NCBI RefSeq assembly: GCF_900104035.1
Contig: NZ_FNIT01000002.1
Location: 1-64,000, forward strand
Length of the DNA: 64,000 bases
Source: Aureimonas jatrophae
Lineage (GTDB): Bacteria; Pseudomonadota; Alphaproteobacteria; Rhizobiales; Rhizobiaceae
Direction: 5' to 3'
The notes under the pieces are model-generated. The model was not told where the DNA came from. It made no database searches and saw only the letters and a program-made list of their open reading frames with translations. This document shows, piece after piece, positions 32,406 to 41,843 of the stretch (position 1 is its first letter; the number at the start of each line of letters is the position of its first letter). Made by a program: the position numbers and the translations under genes.

Positions 32406-33554
32406 ATGATGGGCGCACCTTCCACAGTCGATCTAGAGTTGGCGATCGATGCTATGTTGGCTCGGGTTCGCAACGTTGCGAACTCTGGCCTGGACGGGTT
32501 TCCACATCACGGCGATACGCGTACCGGGCGCTGGACGACGACACCGAACGGGTTCTGGACGGGAGGCTTCTGGGTCGGCGAACTCTGGCTTGCGGCAGCC
32601 TACTCGAGCGACCACTGGTTCGGCGCGAAGGCCGAGGAGTGGCTTGCGAAACTCGATGGGCGGGTACACTCCGATACGGTGTTTCGCGGCTTTCTATTTT
32701 ATTACTCGGCGGTTACGGGAGCGGAACTGTTCGGCAGTGATCGTGCCAGGGAGCTGGCGATTGATTGTGCGCAGTCCCTTGCTGCGACCTTCGACGAGAC
32801 GGCGCGCATCCTGCCGCTCGGCTCGACCGCCGAAGAGGCTCATACGGTTGGTGCGTCCGAGGCGAACGTCGACGGACTGACGGCGTCGCCGCTTCTCTTG
32901 TGGGCGTCTCGCGAGACTGGAGATGACGAGTTAGCGCGTGTCGCGATCGAACATGCTTACCGAACGGCCGACTACTGCGTCCTAGCGGACGCTTCAGTTA
33001 TCCAGTCCGCGAGCTTCGACCCAAACAACGGGAACCTCATCCGCCGGTACACGCATAAAGGTTACGCCGACGATTCCGTCTGGACCCGGGCGCAGGCTTG
33101 GGCAATGCTTGGATACACCCTTTGTGCAGGCTTCAGGAGCGACGAGAAGCGGCTGCTCGACCTTGCGGAACGAACCACCGACTGGTGGTTGGATCATGTT
33201 CCGTCCGACGGGGTCGCCTACTGGGACTTCAGTGCGCCTGTCACGCCGCAGACCATGCGGGACACCTCAGGTACGGCGATTGCCGCGGCTGCAATGCTCA
33301 AGCTCGCAAGGCTTGTTGACGACGAACAGAAAAGGAAGCGCTACGAGAACGCCGCCCGTCTAAGCGTGGACGCCCTCGTTTCGGACTACCTGACGCCAGC
33401 GGGATCGACAGACGGCGTTCCCGCGGGCATCCTGACCAAGGGATGCTTCGATCCGAAGAGCGGCACTGCGATCGACAGCGAGTTGATCTGGGGCGACTAC
33501 TTCCTCCTCGAAAGTCTTGGTGTTCTGACTGGCCGCCTGAAAACCTTGATCTAG
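32406..33554 (+). CDS. glycoside hydrolase family 88-like protein (unsaturated glucuronyl hydrolase type)
   Basis: A 382-residue (alpha/alpha)6-barrel hydrolase without signal peptide. Family text includes FWTGGFWVGELWLA, ANVDGLTASPLLLWAS with Asp156 as the likely general acid/base, YADDSVWTRAQAWAMLGY, and DGVAYWDFSAP. The position of the second family Asp (HD before GF in characterised unsaturated glucuronyl hydrolases) appears to be FR (VFRGFLFYYS), which is unusual. GH88 enzymes hydrate the vinyl ether of unsaturated uronides. In a cluster for CoA-linked acid degradation it may remove a sugar or act on a related vinyl ether. It is the first gene of the operon behind operator 2. Confidence 0.85.
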   Translation: MMGAPSTVDLELAIDAMLARVRNVANSGLDGFPHHGDTRTGRWTTTPNGFWTGGFWVGELWLAAAYSSDHWFGAKAEEWLAKLDGRVHSDTVFRGFLFYYSAVTGAELFGSDRARELAIDCAQSLAATFDETARILPLGSTAEEAHTVGASEANVDGLTASPLLLWASRETGDDELARVAIEHAYRTADYCVLADASVIQSASFDPNNGNLIRRYTHKGYADDSVWTRAQAWAMLGYTLCAGFRSDEKRLLDLAERTTDWWLDHVPSDGVAYWDFSAPVTPQTMRDTSGTAIAAAAMLKLARLVDDEQKRKRYENAARLSVDALVSDYLTPAGSTDGVPAGILTKGCFDPKSGTAIDSELIWGDYFLLESLGVLTGRLKTLI

Positions 33555-33563
33555 GCGCCTCAG

Positions 33564-34319
33564 ATGACGAGTAACATCATCCTTGCTGCGAGCGGACTGA
33601 CCAAGGAATTCCGAGGTTTCGTGGCGGTCGACGGCGTCGACCTCATGGTGAGACGGGGCTCTATTCACGCGCTTATCGGGCCGAACGGCGCGGGCAAGAC
33701 GACCTGCTTCAACCTCCTGACCAAGTTCTTGACGCCGACGAAGGGGTCCATCCTCTATAACGACGAGGACATAACGAGCCTACCGCCTGCGGATATCGCT
33801 TTGAAGGGTCTGGTCCGTTCGTTCCAGATCTCCGCGGTCTTTCCTGACCTTTCTGTCTTGGAAAACGTACGGGTCGCACTGCAGCGCCTGCGCGGCTCAT
33901 CGTTTGACTTCTGGCGCTCCGAAACCGTTCTTCGGGCGCATGACGCGCGTGCTCTCGAACTCGTCGACGCGGTCGGCCTTTCAGAGTTCCGGCATCTATA
34001 CGCTTCGGAACTCTCCTACGGTCGCAAGCGTGCACTGGAGATCGCGACGACGCTCGCCCTGGAGCCGGAAATGCTGCTCCTTGACGAACCGATGGCGGGG
34101 ATGGCGTCCGGAGACATCGAACGGATCAGCAACCTGATCCGGCAAGCTGCGCGGGAACGCACCGTCCTGATGGTCGAGCACAATCTCTCGGTCGTTTCCG
34201 AACTATGCGACGCCATCACTGTTCTCGCTCAGGGACGAATTCTTGCCGAGGGCGACTACGCGACGGTCTCTGCCGATCCGCGCGTACGTGAAGCGTACAT
34301 GGGAACCGTTCATGCCTGA
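33564..34319 (+). CDS. branched-chain-type ABC transporter ATP-binding protein (LivG-like)
   Basis: A 251-residue ATPase with Walker A GPNGAGKT at 39-46, signature ELSYGRKRALEIATTLA, Walker B MLLLDEPMAG and the switch His in VEHNL. It energises, with LivF, uptake through the LivH/LivM channel. It follows the GH88 gene by nine bases and overlaps livF by eight, so all are co-translated. In the hydrophobic amino acid transporter family these importers carry many carboxylates besides leucine. The acid degraded by this cluster is the likely cargo. Confidence 0.93.
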   Translation: MTSNIILAASGLTKEFRGFVAVDGVDLMVRRGSIHALIGPNGAGKTTCFNLLTKFLTPTKGSILYNDEDITSLPPADIALKGLVRSFQISAVFPDLSVLENVRVALQRLRGSSFDFWRSETVLRAHDARALELVDAVGLSEFRHLYASELSYGRKRALEIATTLALEPEMLLLDEPMAGMASGDIERISNLIRQAARERTVLMVEHNLSVVSELCDAITVLAQGRILAEGDYATVSADPRVREAYMGTVHA

Positions 34320-35058
34320 GACGCCACCGCGGGAAGCTCAACGGCAGGAAGCCATCGACCAGCCTCTCCTCGAGGTATCTGGACTTGAGGCAGGGTACGG
34401 CGAAAGCGACGTCCTTCATCGCCTGAGCTTCGCCGTTCGACAGGGTGAAGTCGTGACGCTTCTCGGGCGTAACGGCGCTGGCAAGACGACGACACTGAAG
34501 GCGATCATGGGGCTGATCGCCAAGCGTTCGGGTTCCATACGTTTCGAAGGGAACGAGACGATCGGCCTGTCGCCCCGGCGCATCGCACGGCTAGGTATCG
34601 CGCACTGTCCTGAAGATCGCGGAATCTTTTCCAGCCTCGACGTCCGCGAGAATCTGATGCTCCCCCCAGTCATCAAGGAAGGCGGCCTGCATATCGACGA
34701 GATCTTCGATCTGTTTCCGAACCTTCGCAACCGATTGACGAGCCAGGGAACCAAGTTGTCGGGCGGCGAGCAGCAGATGCTCGCGATCGCACGGATCCTA
34801 CGGACGGGGTCCCGCCTCCTCCTTCTCGACGAGCCGACCGAGGGTCTGGCTCCGGTTATCGTCGAGCAGATCGGACGAACCATCAAGCGCCTGAAGGACC
34901 TCAGCTACACAATCGTCCTCGTCGAACAAAACTTCCATTTCGCAAGGTCCGTCGCCGAACGCCACTTCGTCATCGAACACGGAAGAGTAGTCGACGAAAT
35001 CGCAGACGGCGACTTGTCCGCCAGCCTGGAGAAGCTGAACGCCTACCTCGGCGTCTAA
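34312..35058 (+). CDS. branched-chain-type ABC transporter ATP-binding protein (LivF-like)
   Basis: A 248-residue ATPase from the ATG at 34312, inside the livG end. Walker A is GRNGAGKT, signature KLSGGEQQMLAIARIL, Walker B LLLLDEPTEG and switch segment LVEQNF. GIAHCPEDRGIFSSLDVREN is the LivF hallmark. It pairs with the LivG-like subunit. The first 15 residues (a charged tail) are longer than in many relatives. Confidence 0.93.
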   Translation: MPETPPREAQRQEAIDQPLLEVSGLEAGYGESDVLHRLSFAVRQGEVVTLLGRNGAGKTTTLKAIMGLIAKRSGSIRFEGNETIGLSPRRIARLGIAHCPEDRGIFSSLDVRENLMLPPVIKEGGLHIDEIFDLFPNLRNRLTSQGTKLSGGEQQMLAIARILRTGSRLLLLDEPTEGLAPVIVEQIGRTIKRLKDLSYTIVLVEQNFHFARSVAERHFVIEHGRVVDEIADGDLSASLEKLNAYLGV

Positions 35059-35122
35059 CGAAATTTTCGCGCACAAACCGGTTACCGCGCCCGAAGACGC
35101 GGGATTAAAAGGGAGAGACTGC

Positions 35123-36331
35123 ATGAACAGGAACTTTGTCATCGTTGGCGCTGCCCTGGCAGCGCTGTGGCACTCCACCGCCCTCGCGCAGGACACGATC
35201 GATATCAAGGTTGGCGTCCTGAACGACCGGTCCGGCACCTACGCTGATTTATCTGGCCCCGGATCGGATATTGCCGCCCAGATGGCGATCGACGACTTCG
35301 GCGCCGCCGAGAAGGGCATCAACGTCGAGATCGTCGGCGCCGACCATCAGAACAAAGCGGACATCGCATCCTCCATTGCTCGACGCTGGTTCGATCAGGA
35401 CGGCGTCGACATAATCATGGATCTGCCAACCTCGTCTGCAGCCTTCGCCGTAAGCGACCTCGGACGCCAGAACAACAAGCTCGTCATCGTCACTGGCGGT
35501 GGCTCTTCCGATCTCACCGGCACTAAGTGCGCTCCGTCGACCTTCCATTGGGCTTACGACACTTGGTCGCTTGCTCACGGTACCGGCTCCGCACTCGTCG
35601 AGCAGGGCCTCGACACCTGGTACTTTCTCACAGCAGACTACGCATTCGGACATTCCCTCGAACGGGACACCTCGGCGATCGTTACGGAAGCGGGCGGGAC
35701 GGTCCTCGGTGCCATCCGCCATCCTTTCCCCGGCCAGGACTTTTCCTCGTTCCTGCTACAGGCTCAGAGTTCCGGCGCGAAGGTTATCGGCCTTGCCAAC
35801 GCCGGTGCCGACACGATCAACTCGATCAAACAGGCATCGGAGTTTGGCATCACGCAGTCCGGTCAGACGCTCGCGGGCCTGCTCATCTTCATTTCAGACG
35901 TTCACGCACTCGGCCTGCAGTCGGCGCAGGGCCTTGTGCTGACGGAATCCTTCTACTGGGATCACAACGACGAGACGCGTGCGTGGTCTAGGCGCTTCGC
36001 AGAGCGGTTCGGGGGAACGATGCCGACGATGTCCCACGCGGGAATGTATTCGGCAATGATGCATTACCTAAAGGCTGTGGACGCCACCCGCTCCAAGGAC
36101 ACGGCAACGATCGTTGCTAAGATGAAAGAAATGCCGACGCAGGACGTCGTCTTCGGCGCCGGACGGCTACGTGAGGATGGTCGCAAGATTCACGACATGT
36201 ATCTGTTCCGGGTCAAGACTCCTCAGCAGTCCTCCGGTCCCTGGGACTACTACGAGACGGTGGCGACCATTCCAGCCGAGGAAGCCTTCCGTCCGATCGA
36301 GGACGGCGGCTGCCCTCTCCTTTCGAAATAG
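35123..36331 (+). CDS. ABC transporter substrate-binding protein (LivK-like), periplasmic
   Basis: A 402-residue type I periplasmic binding protein. The signal peptide ends at about residue 22 (a hydrophobic stretch VIVGAALAALWHS, then TALAQ), followed by the mature start DTIDIKVGVLNDRSG. GGGAGA precedes the ATG. It captures the cluster's substrate for the LivHMGF channel. Relatives include binding proteins for aromatic acids and amides as well as branched-chain amino acids. The binding-site residues cannot be assigned by eye. Confidence 0.93.
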   Translation: MNRNFVIVGAALAALWHSTALAQDTIDIKVGVLNDRSGTYADLSGPGSDIAAQMAIDDFGAAEKGINVEIVGADHQNKADIASSIARRWFDQDGVDIIMDLPTSSAAFAVSDLGRQNNKLVIVTGGGSSDLTGTKCAPSTFHWAYDTWSLAHGTGSALVEQGLDTWYFLTADYAFGHSLERDTSAIVTEAGGTVLGAIRHPFPGQDFSSFLLQAQSSGAKVIGLANAGADTINSIKQASEFGITQSGQTLAGLLIFISDVHALGLQSAQGLVLTESFYWDHNDETRAWSRRFAERFGGTMPTMSHAGMYSAMMHYLKAVDATRSKDTATIVAKMKEMPTQDVVFGAGRLREDGRKIHDMYLFRVKTPQQSSGPWDYYETVATIPAEEAFRPIEDGGCPLLSK

Positions 36332-36355
36332 ACGCTGCAGGCCGAAGCGAGCCGG

Positions 36356-37288
36356 ATGCTCCGGCTCGCTGTCCAAGCCGACCTGAATCCGGATCTTCCA
36401 GTGACGACAATTTTCGGAATTCCCCTGGCGGCTCTTCTCGGACAGCTGCTCCTCGGACTTATCAACGGGGCTTTTTATGCGATTCTAAGCCTCGGACTGG
36501 CGATCATCTTCGGTCTCCTGAATATCATCAACTTCGCGCACGGCGCTTTCTATATGGCTGGCGCATTCCTGGCGTGGATGCTCCTGAACTACTTCGGTCT
36601 CGGGTACTGGTGGGCGCTCGTGCTCGCTCCACTCGGGATCGGGGTCGTCGGGATCGTCGTTGAACGAACCCTCATAGCCAGACTCCATGACCTGGATCAC
36701 CTCTACGGTCTGCTTCTGACCTTCGGGCTGGCGCTGATGATCGAAGGAGTGTTTCGCAACGCTTACGGCTCTTCCGGTATTCCGTACGCCGCGCCTCCCC
36801 TTCTGACTGGCGGCATCAATCTTGGCTTCATGTTCCTTCCGCTCTATCGCGGATGGGTCATCCTCGCCTCGCTCGCCGTTTGCATCGGCACCTGGATCGT
36901 CATCGAGAAGACCCGTCTTGGCGCCTATCTACGCGCGGCTACCGAGAACCCCTCGCTGGTGATGTCCTTTGGCATCAACGTCCCGGTCATGGTGACGCTG
37001 ACCTACGGTTTCGGTGTCGCGCTCGCGGCCTTCGCCGGGGTTCTTGCCGCACCGATCTACTCGGTCAATCCGATCATGGGCGCCAACATCATCATTGTCG
37101 TATTCGCCGTCGTCGTCATAGGAGGCATGGGTTCGATTCTGGGAGCCGTCATAACGGGGTTTGGTCTCGGGTTGGTCGAGGGAGTGACCAAAGTTTTTTA
37201 CCCGGAGGCAGCGTCCACCGTCGTCTTCGTGATCATGGCGGTCGTTCTTCTATTGAAGCCGGCTGGCCTGTTTGGACGGGAACACTGA
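36356..37288 (+). CDS. ABC transporter permease (LivH-like)
   Basis: A 310-residue permease with about eight membrane segments and the LivH text LLGLINGAFYAILSLGLAII, then GLLNIINFAHGAFYMAGAF. The first 15 residues from the ATG at 36356 are atypical; a GTG at 36401 is an alternative start closer to family length. It forms the inner-membrane channel with LivM, whose gene begins two bases after its stop. Confidence 0.92.
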   Translation: MLRLAVQADLNPDLPVTTIFGIPLAALLGQLLLGLINGAFYAILSLGLAIIFGLLNIINFAHGAFYMAGAFLAWMLLNYFGLGYWWALVLAPLGIGVVGIVVERTLIARLHDLDHLYGLLLTFGLALMIEGVFRNAYGSSGIPYAAPPLLTGGINLGFMFLPLYRGWVILASLAVCIGTWIVIEKTRLGAYLRAATENPSLVMSFGINVPVMVTLTYGFGVALAAFAGVLAAPIYSVNPIMGANIIIVVFAVVVIGGMGSILGAVITGFGLGLVEGVTKVFYPEAASTVVFVIMAVVLLLKPAGLFGREH

Positions 37289-37290
37289 TC

Positions 37291-38271
37291 ATGAGTGTCG
37301 ATGCCACGACCGCCATGTCCGTTCCGCTACTGCAGTCACGATACGCAGACCGGCGCTTACATCTTGCCCTTTTCGCGGTATTGGGCGTCCTTCTGCTCGC
37401 CGCGCCACTCGTCGTGTACCCGGTCTTCCTGATGAAGATCCTGTGCTTCGCTCTGTTTGCCTCCGCCTTCAATCTTCTGCTCGGGTTCGGTGGCCTCCTC
37501 TCCTTCGGACACGCAGCGTTCTTCGGAATGGCGGCCTATGTCAGCGCACACGTCTCCACGCGTTGGGGAACAAGTGCGGAGGTATCGGTTCTTCTTGGAG
37601 CTGCCGTTGCGGCACTTCTCGGGCTCGTCATCGGTTCTATTTCGATCCGGCGCCAGGGCATCTACTTCGCAATGGTCACGCTGGCGTTTGCCCAGATGAT
37701 CTTCTTCTTCGCTCTCCAGGCGCCTTTCACAGGAGGTGAGGACGGCATCCAGCGCGTTCCGCGCGGCGCCTTATTCGGGTTCTTCGACATCTCCGCCGAT
37801 CTCCCGTTCTACTACTTCGTCGCTGCCGTCACGTTCGCCTGCCTCGTCCTCATCTACCGAGCGATCCATTCTCCGTTCGGTCAGGTGCTAAAGGCTATCC
37901 GCGACAACGAGAACAGGGCGATATCGCTCGGCTATCGTGCCGAGCGATACAAGCTACTCTGCTTCGTTCTCTCGTCGACCCTGGCCGGTGTCGCCGGTGG
38001 TCTGAAGGCGCTGGTCTTTCAGCTTGCTTCCCTGACGGATGTCGCATGGCAAATGTCCGGCGAAGTCGTCCTCATGACGCTTCTCGGCGGCGTGGGCACG
38101 ATCTTCGGTCCGCTGATCGGCGCGGCCCTCATAGTGTCTATGCAGAACTACCTCGCCGAGCTCGGTGCATGGGTCACGATCATCCAGGGCGGCATCTTCG
38201 TCCTGTGCGTTCTTCTGTTTCGCAAGGGTATCGTCGGCGTCCTCGCGAAGCTCACCCGGCGCCCCCTCTAG
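37291..38271 (+). CDS. ABC transporter permease (LivM-like)
   Basis: A 326-residue permease with about ten hydrophobic segments and the LivM text FNLLLGFGGLLSFGHAAFFG and ALVFQLASLTDVAW. The ATG at 37291 is two bases after the livH stop. It completes the G-F-K-H-M importer. The gene order (ATPases before binding protein and permeases) differs from E. coli but is common in alphaproteobacterial catabolic islands. Confidence 0.93.
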   Translation: MSVDATTAMSVPLLQSRYADRRLHLALFAVLGVLLLAAPLVVYPVFLMKILCFALFASAFNLLLGFGGLLSFGHAAFFGMAAYVSAHVSTRWGTSAEVSVLLGAAVAALLGLVIGSISIRRQGIYFAMVTLAFAQMIFFFALQAPFTGGEDGIQRVPRGALFGFFDISADLPFYYFVAAVTFACLVLIYRAIHSPFGQVLKAIRDNENRAISLGYRAERYKLLCFVLSSTLAGVAGGLKALVFQLASLTDVAWQMSGEVVLMTLLGGVGTIFGPLIGAALIVSMQNYLAELGAWVTIIQGGIFVLCVLLFRKGIVGVLAKLTRRPL

Positions 38272-38325
38272 CATTCGGCATGCCGCGCGTCGCAGGACGC
38301 CGTATCATCGAAAGGACATCACACC

Positions 38326-39465
38326 ATGAGCGATCACTCCGCCTACGAAGAGTTCAGGTCAAACGTTCGTCGCCTGGCAGAGCAGAAGGTACTGCCACAC
38401 GCCGCTGCCTACGACCGCGACATGCGCTTTCCTGAAGAGTCGCTCGCCGCCTTCAAGGGGCTCGACCTCGTCGCCCTCGCCTTCAGAGAGAATGTCGGCG
38501 GTCAGGAAGGTGACGTTCTCGCCCAGTCGATTGTCCTGGAGGAACTCGGTCGCGTCTGCGCGACGTCCTCCCTGACACTGATGGTGATTTGGGCCGGCCT
38601 CGTTCCGATCGACAAATATGGTTCCGAGCCACTTCGCGAGGAGGTCATCCGCCCAGCGGTCGAGGGCGATGTCGTCGCTTCGATCTGTCTCACGGAGCCC
38701 GCAGGTGGTTCTGATCTCTTCGGTCTCAAGACCCGCGCCGAGCGTCGTGGAGACGAATGGGTGCTAAACGGGCAAAAACGCTGGATTACGAATGCCACCC
38801 GGTCGGACTGGTACACGGTACTCGTTCGAACCGGTGAGAAGAGCCTTTCGCTCTTTGCCGTGCACAAGGACGATCCTGGCCTGTCCTTCGGGCGCAGGGA
38901 AGAGAAGATGGGCATCAAGGGGAGCCCAACCGCCGATGTCGTCTTCGAGGATTGTTGCATACCTGGTCATCGCCTGATCGGTGAGGAAGGCAAAGGGTAT
39001 GCATACATCTCGGAGTCGCTGACCTGGACGCGTGTTCTCATTGCGGCACAGGCTCTCGGTATCGCGCAGGGAGCGTTAGATCAGGCTCTGAAGTACACCG
39101 GTGAGCGCCATCAGTTCGGCGAGCCGATCTCTCGCTTCCAGATGATCCGCGGCAAGATCGCCGACATGGCGACCCAGATCGAAGCCGGACGTTCCATCCT
39201 GTACCGGGCGGCGTCCGCGATCGACGCGGGCGAAGCGGACGCGCGTTCACTCGCTTCGATGGCCAAGCTATTCTGTTCCGACACGGCGATGGCGACGACG
39301 ATCGATGCTCTGCAGCTGCACGGCGGCTCGGGCTATGTCTCGGATTTCCCGATCGAGCGCATGATGCGCGATGCGAAGATCACGCAAATCTACGAAGGCG
39401 TGAACGAGATCCAGCGACTGATCATCGCCAAGCAGGTCTACGCGAAAGCGGAACAGGCGGCATGA
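38326..39465 (+). CDS. acyl-CoA dehydrogenase
   Basis: A 379-residue flavoenzyme with all three domains. Family segments are ICLTEPAGGSDLFGLKTRAE (FAD/substrate), RHQFGEPISRFQMIRGKIAD, and the catalytic-base segment IYEGVNEIQRL, where Glu abstracts the alpha proton (Val replaces the usual Thr after Gly). It oxidises an acyl-CoA to an enoyl-CoA and hands electrons to ETF, encoded at 26-28 kb. Its stop overlaps the alcohol dehydrogenase start in ATGA. A short branched substrate is suggested by the AMACR-like neighbour. Confidence 0.94.
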   Translation: MSDHSAYEEFRSNVRRLAEQKVLPHAAAYDRDMRFPEESLAAFKGLDLVALAFRENVGGQEGDVLAQSIVLEELGRVCATSSLTLMVIWAGLVPIDKYGSEPLREEVIRPAVEGDVVASICLTEPAGGSDLFGLKTRAERRGDEWVLNGQKRWITNATRSDWYTVLVRTGEKSLSLFAVHKDDPGLSFGRREEKMGIKGSPTADVVFEDCCIPGHRLIGEEGKGYAYISESLTWTRVLIAAQALGIAQGALDQALKYTGERHQFGEPISRFQMIRGKIADMATQIEAGRSILYRAASAIDAGEADARSLASMAKLFCSDTAMATTIDALQLHGGSGYVSDFPIERMMRDAKITQIYEGVNEIQRLIIAKQVYAKAEQAA

Positions 39466-40595
39466 GCCTTATCACCTATCTGACGCGCATCCAGTTCGAG
39501 CGGGGTGCGGTGCAGCTACTGGCCGAAGAGTTGGCTCTTCTAAGGGTCACGCGTCCCCTGATCATCACCGACAAGGGCGTGATCGCGGCCGGCATTCTGG
39601 ATGCCGTGCTCGAAGGCGGAGAACTCGACGCCCCCGTCATCTACGACGAAACACCAGGCAACCCGACGGAGAACGCCGTTCTCGCTGCCCGCGATCTCTA
39701 TCGCGCGAGCGGATGCGACAGCGTCGTTGCAGTCGGCGGTGGTTCTCCCCTCGACCTTGCCAAGGCGGTCTCCCTTCTCGTCACGCACGCAGAACCGCTG
39801 GAACAGTATGCCGCGATCCTTGGTGGACTTCCACGGATCCGCGCGGACAAGCCTCCGGTAATCGCAATTCCAACAACCTCGGGCACCGGCAGCGAAGTCG
39901 GGCGTGCCGCCCTCATCACGCTCGAGGACGGACGCAAGCTCGGCTTCATCTCGCCGTACATGATCCCGTCGGTTGCGATCTGCGATCCGAACCTGACCTT
40001 GAAGCTGCCCAGCGGCCTTACCGCGGCAACCGGAATGGATGCGGTAACGCACTGTATCGAGACCTACCTGTCACCACGCGTCAATGCTCCCGCCGAGGCG
40101 ATCGCGCTGGATGGGCTCGCACGTGCCATGCGCTACCTTCGTCGGGCCTATCGGGACGGCAGCGACATCGAGGCACGAGAGGGCATGATGATGGCATCTC
40201 TTGAAGGTGGAATGACCTTCCAGAAGGGGCTGGGCGCCGTCCATGGCATGAGCCATGCCTTGGGCGGCTTGAAGGAGTTGCGACTTCACCATGGGACGTT
40301 GAACGCCGTTATCCTTCCGGCCGTCCTCCGCTTCACGAAGCAGGGCAACGAGTCCAAGTACACTGCCCTGGCCAAAGCCATGGGTCTTGCGGAGAATGTC
40401 GAGATCGCTGATGCGATCGTAGAACTGAACGCCGATCTCGACATGCCGAAGAGCCTCGCCGAGATGGGCGTGCCGCGCGACGTCGTGCCACTCATGGTCA
40501 AGCGCTCGCTCGCCGACCATTCGACCGCGACCAACGGCCGGCCGGTAAGCGGTAGCGATTACGAAGCGCTATTCGCGCGTGCGTTCCGCGCCTGA
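39462..40595 (+). CDS. iron-containing alcohol dehydrogenase
   Basis: A 377-residue group III (Fe-dependent) alcohol dehydrogenase. NAD-binding GGGSPLDLAKA, IPTTSGTGSEVG, and the metal ligands in GMDAVTHCIE and HGMSHALGGLKELRLHHG are present. It interconverts an alcohol and an aldehyde or ketone in the cytosol. Translationally coupled to the acyl-CoA dehydrogenase, it probably oxidises a hydroxylated intermediate or an alcohol form of the substrate. Relatives include 1,3-propanediol, 4-hydroxybutyrate and maleylacetate enzymes, so the assignment stays general. Confidence 0.93.
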   Translation: MSLITYLTRIQFERGAVQLLAEELALLRVTRPLIITDKGVIAAGILDAVLEGGELDAPVIYDETPGNPTENAVLAARDLYRASGCDSVVAVGGGSPLDLAKAVSLLVTHAEPLEQYAAILGGLPRIRADKPPVIAIPTTSGTGSEVGRAALITLEDGRKLGFISPYMIPSVAICDPNLTLKLPSGLTAATGMDAVTHCIETYLSPRVNAPAEAIALDGLARAMRYLRRAYRDGSDIEAREGMMMASLEGGMTFQKGLGAVHGMSHALGGLKELRLHHGTLNAVILPAVLRFTKQGNESKYTALAKAMGLAENVEIADAIVELNADLDMPKSLAEMGVPRDVVPLMVKRSLADHSTATNGRPVSGSDYEALFARAFRA

Positions 40596-40613
40596 AGATT
40601 GGAAGTTTCAGTC

Positions 40614-41777
40614 ATGACCACGCAGAACGAAACGTCCCTTCCGGACGGGACTGTCGGTTGCCTATCCGGCGTACGCATCCTGGATCTTTCGCGCCTCGCA
40701 CCAGGCCCCTACTGTTCCATGCTTCTGGCGGACATGGGTGCCGACGTCACCGTGGTCGGCGGTGGTGCAGGTAGCCTTCCGATAGCGTCTTTGTCGCGTG
40801 GGAAACGCCTAATCGGTCTGGATCTGAAAAGTGCGGCAGGACGCAAGGCCTTCCTTCTGCTGGCTAGCGAAGCCGACGTCGTCATCGAAGGCTATCGCCC
40901 AGGCGTGACCAAGCGCCTCGGTATCGATTACGAAACGCTTTCCGCACTCAACCCTAGTCTCGTCTACTGCTCCATAACCGGCTACGGTCAGACCGGCCCG
41001 ATGTCAGACAGGGCAGGTCACGATATCAACTATGTCGCGATGTCCGGTGCGATCGGCGCCTTCGGTCCAATGAACGGGGTTCCCGCGGTACCCTTGAACC
41101 TCCTGGCAGATTTCGCCGGCGGCAGCCTGTTCGCGGCGATCGGCATTCTTGGCGCACTGCACGCACGTCAGCGTTCGGGTACAGGTGGATATATCGACGC
41201 CTCAATGGTGGACGGTTGCTTGTCACTGATGACCATGCACTTTCAGGACTGGGGTCAGTCTGTCCTTAAGGCACGCGGTGATGGTCTCGTCGCAGGGAAT
41301 GCGCCGTACTACCGGTGCTACGAGTGCGCCGACGGCAAGTTCGTCGCAGTAGGAGCACTCGAACCGAAGTTCTTCGTACAACTCTGGACGGGTCTCGGCT
41401 TCGACGATCCCGTGCCCGCGCATCTCGATCGGGGAACGTGGCAGGAAATGACGTCTCGGTTCGAGACTGCCTTCGCGTCTCGAAGTAGAGACGAGTGGAC
41501 GGAGCGGTTCAGGAAAGTCGATGCATGCGTAACGCCAGTCATTGACCCGGACGAAGCGCGCACGCATCCCCAGAACACGCAACGTCATCCGTTCCTTCAG
41601 TCCGATGGGGTTGCGATGGCTCCAAAGATTACCAGTAGTTTGTCGAATGGTCTCGGGAAGCCTATGCAGGACGAGACGGAAATGGTGCTGCGCGAGCTAG
41701 GGCTGGAACCGGAAGAGATCAAGCTGGCACGAGCCGCGACGTCCAGTGCCGATGGCCTCAGCTGGCCACCGCTGTAG
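40614..41777 (+). CDS. alpha-methylacyl-CoA racemase-like protein (CaiB/BaiF family)
   Basis: 387 residues from the ATG at 40614 (GGAAG upstream; an upstream TTG at 40599 is less likely). The N-terminal text LSGVRILDLSRLAPGPYCSM, the pair His136-Asp137 in AGHDINYVAMSG, and APYYRCYECADGKFVAVGAL are typical of alpha-methylacyl-CoA racemase, in which this His and a nearby Asp shift the alpha proton. So it likely epimerises a 2-methyl-branched acyl-CoA so that the dehydrogenase can use it. A CoA-transferase function in the same family remains possible. Confidence 0.88.
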   Translation: MTTQNETSLPDGTVGCLSGVRILDLSRLAPGPYCSMLLADMGADVTVVGGGAGSLPIASLSRGKRLIGLDLKSAAGRKAFLLLASEADVVIEGYRPGVTKRLGIDYETLSALNPSLVYCSITGYGQTGPMSDRAGHDINYVAMSGAIGAFGPMNGVPAVPLNLLADFAGGSLFAAIGILGALHARQRSGTGGYIDASMVDGCLSLMTMHFQDWGQSVLKARGDGLVAGNAPYYRCYECADGKFVAVGALEPKFFVQLWTGLGFDDPVPAHLDRGTWQEMTSRFETAFASRSRDEWTERFRKVDACVTPVIDPDEARTHPQNTQRHPFLQSDGVAMAPKITSSLSNGLGKPMQDETEMVLRELGLEPEEIKLARAATSSADGLSWPPL

Positions 41778-41843
41778 TACCGGCATTTCGTTCGACGAAG
41801 ATCGGCTCCTCGGTCCGCAGGGTCCGGCGAAAAGCGAGGTTGG

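Noticed and set aside
41778-41843. A third copy of the 18-bp palindrome before the TetR gene
   Set aside because: GTAGTACCGGCATT here shares only a few bases with the palindrome and has no symmetry.
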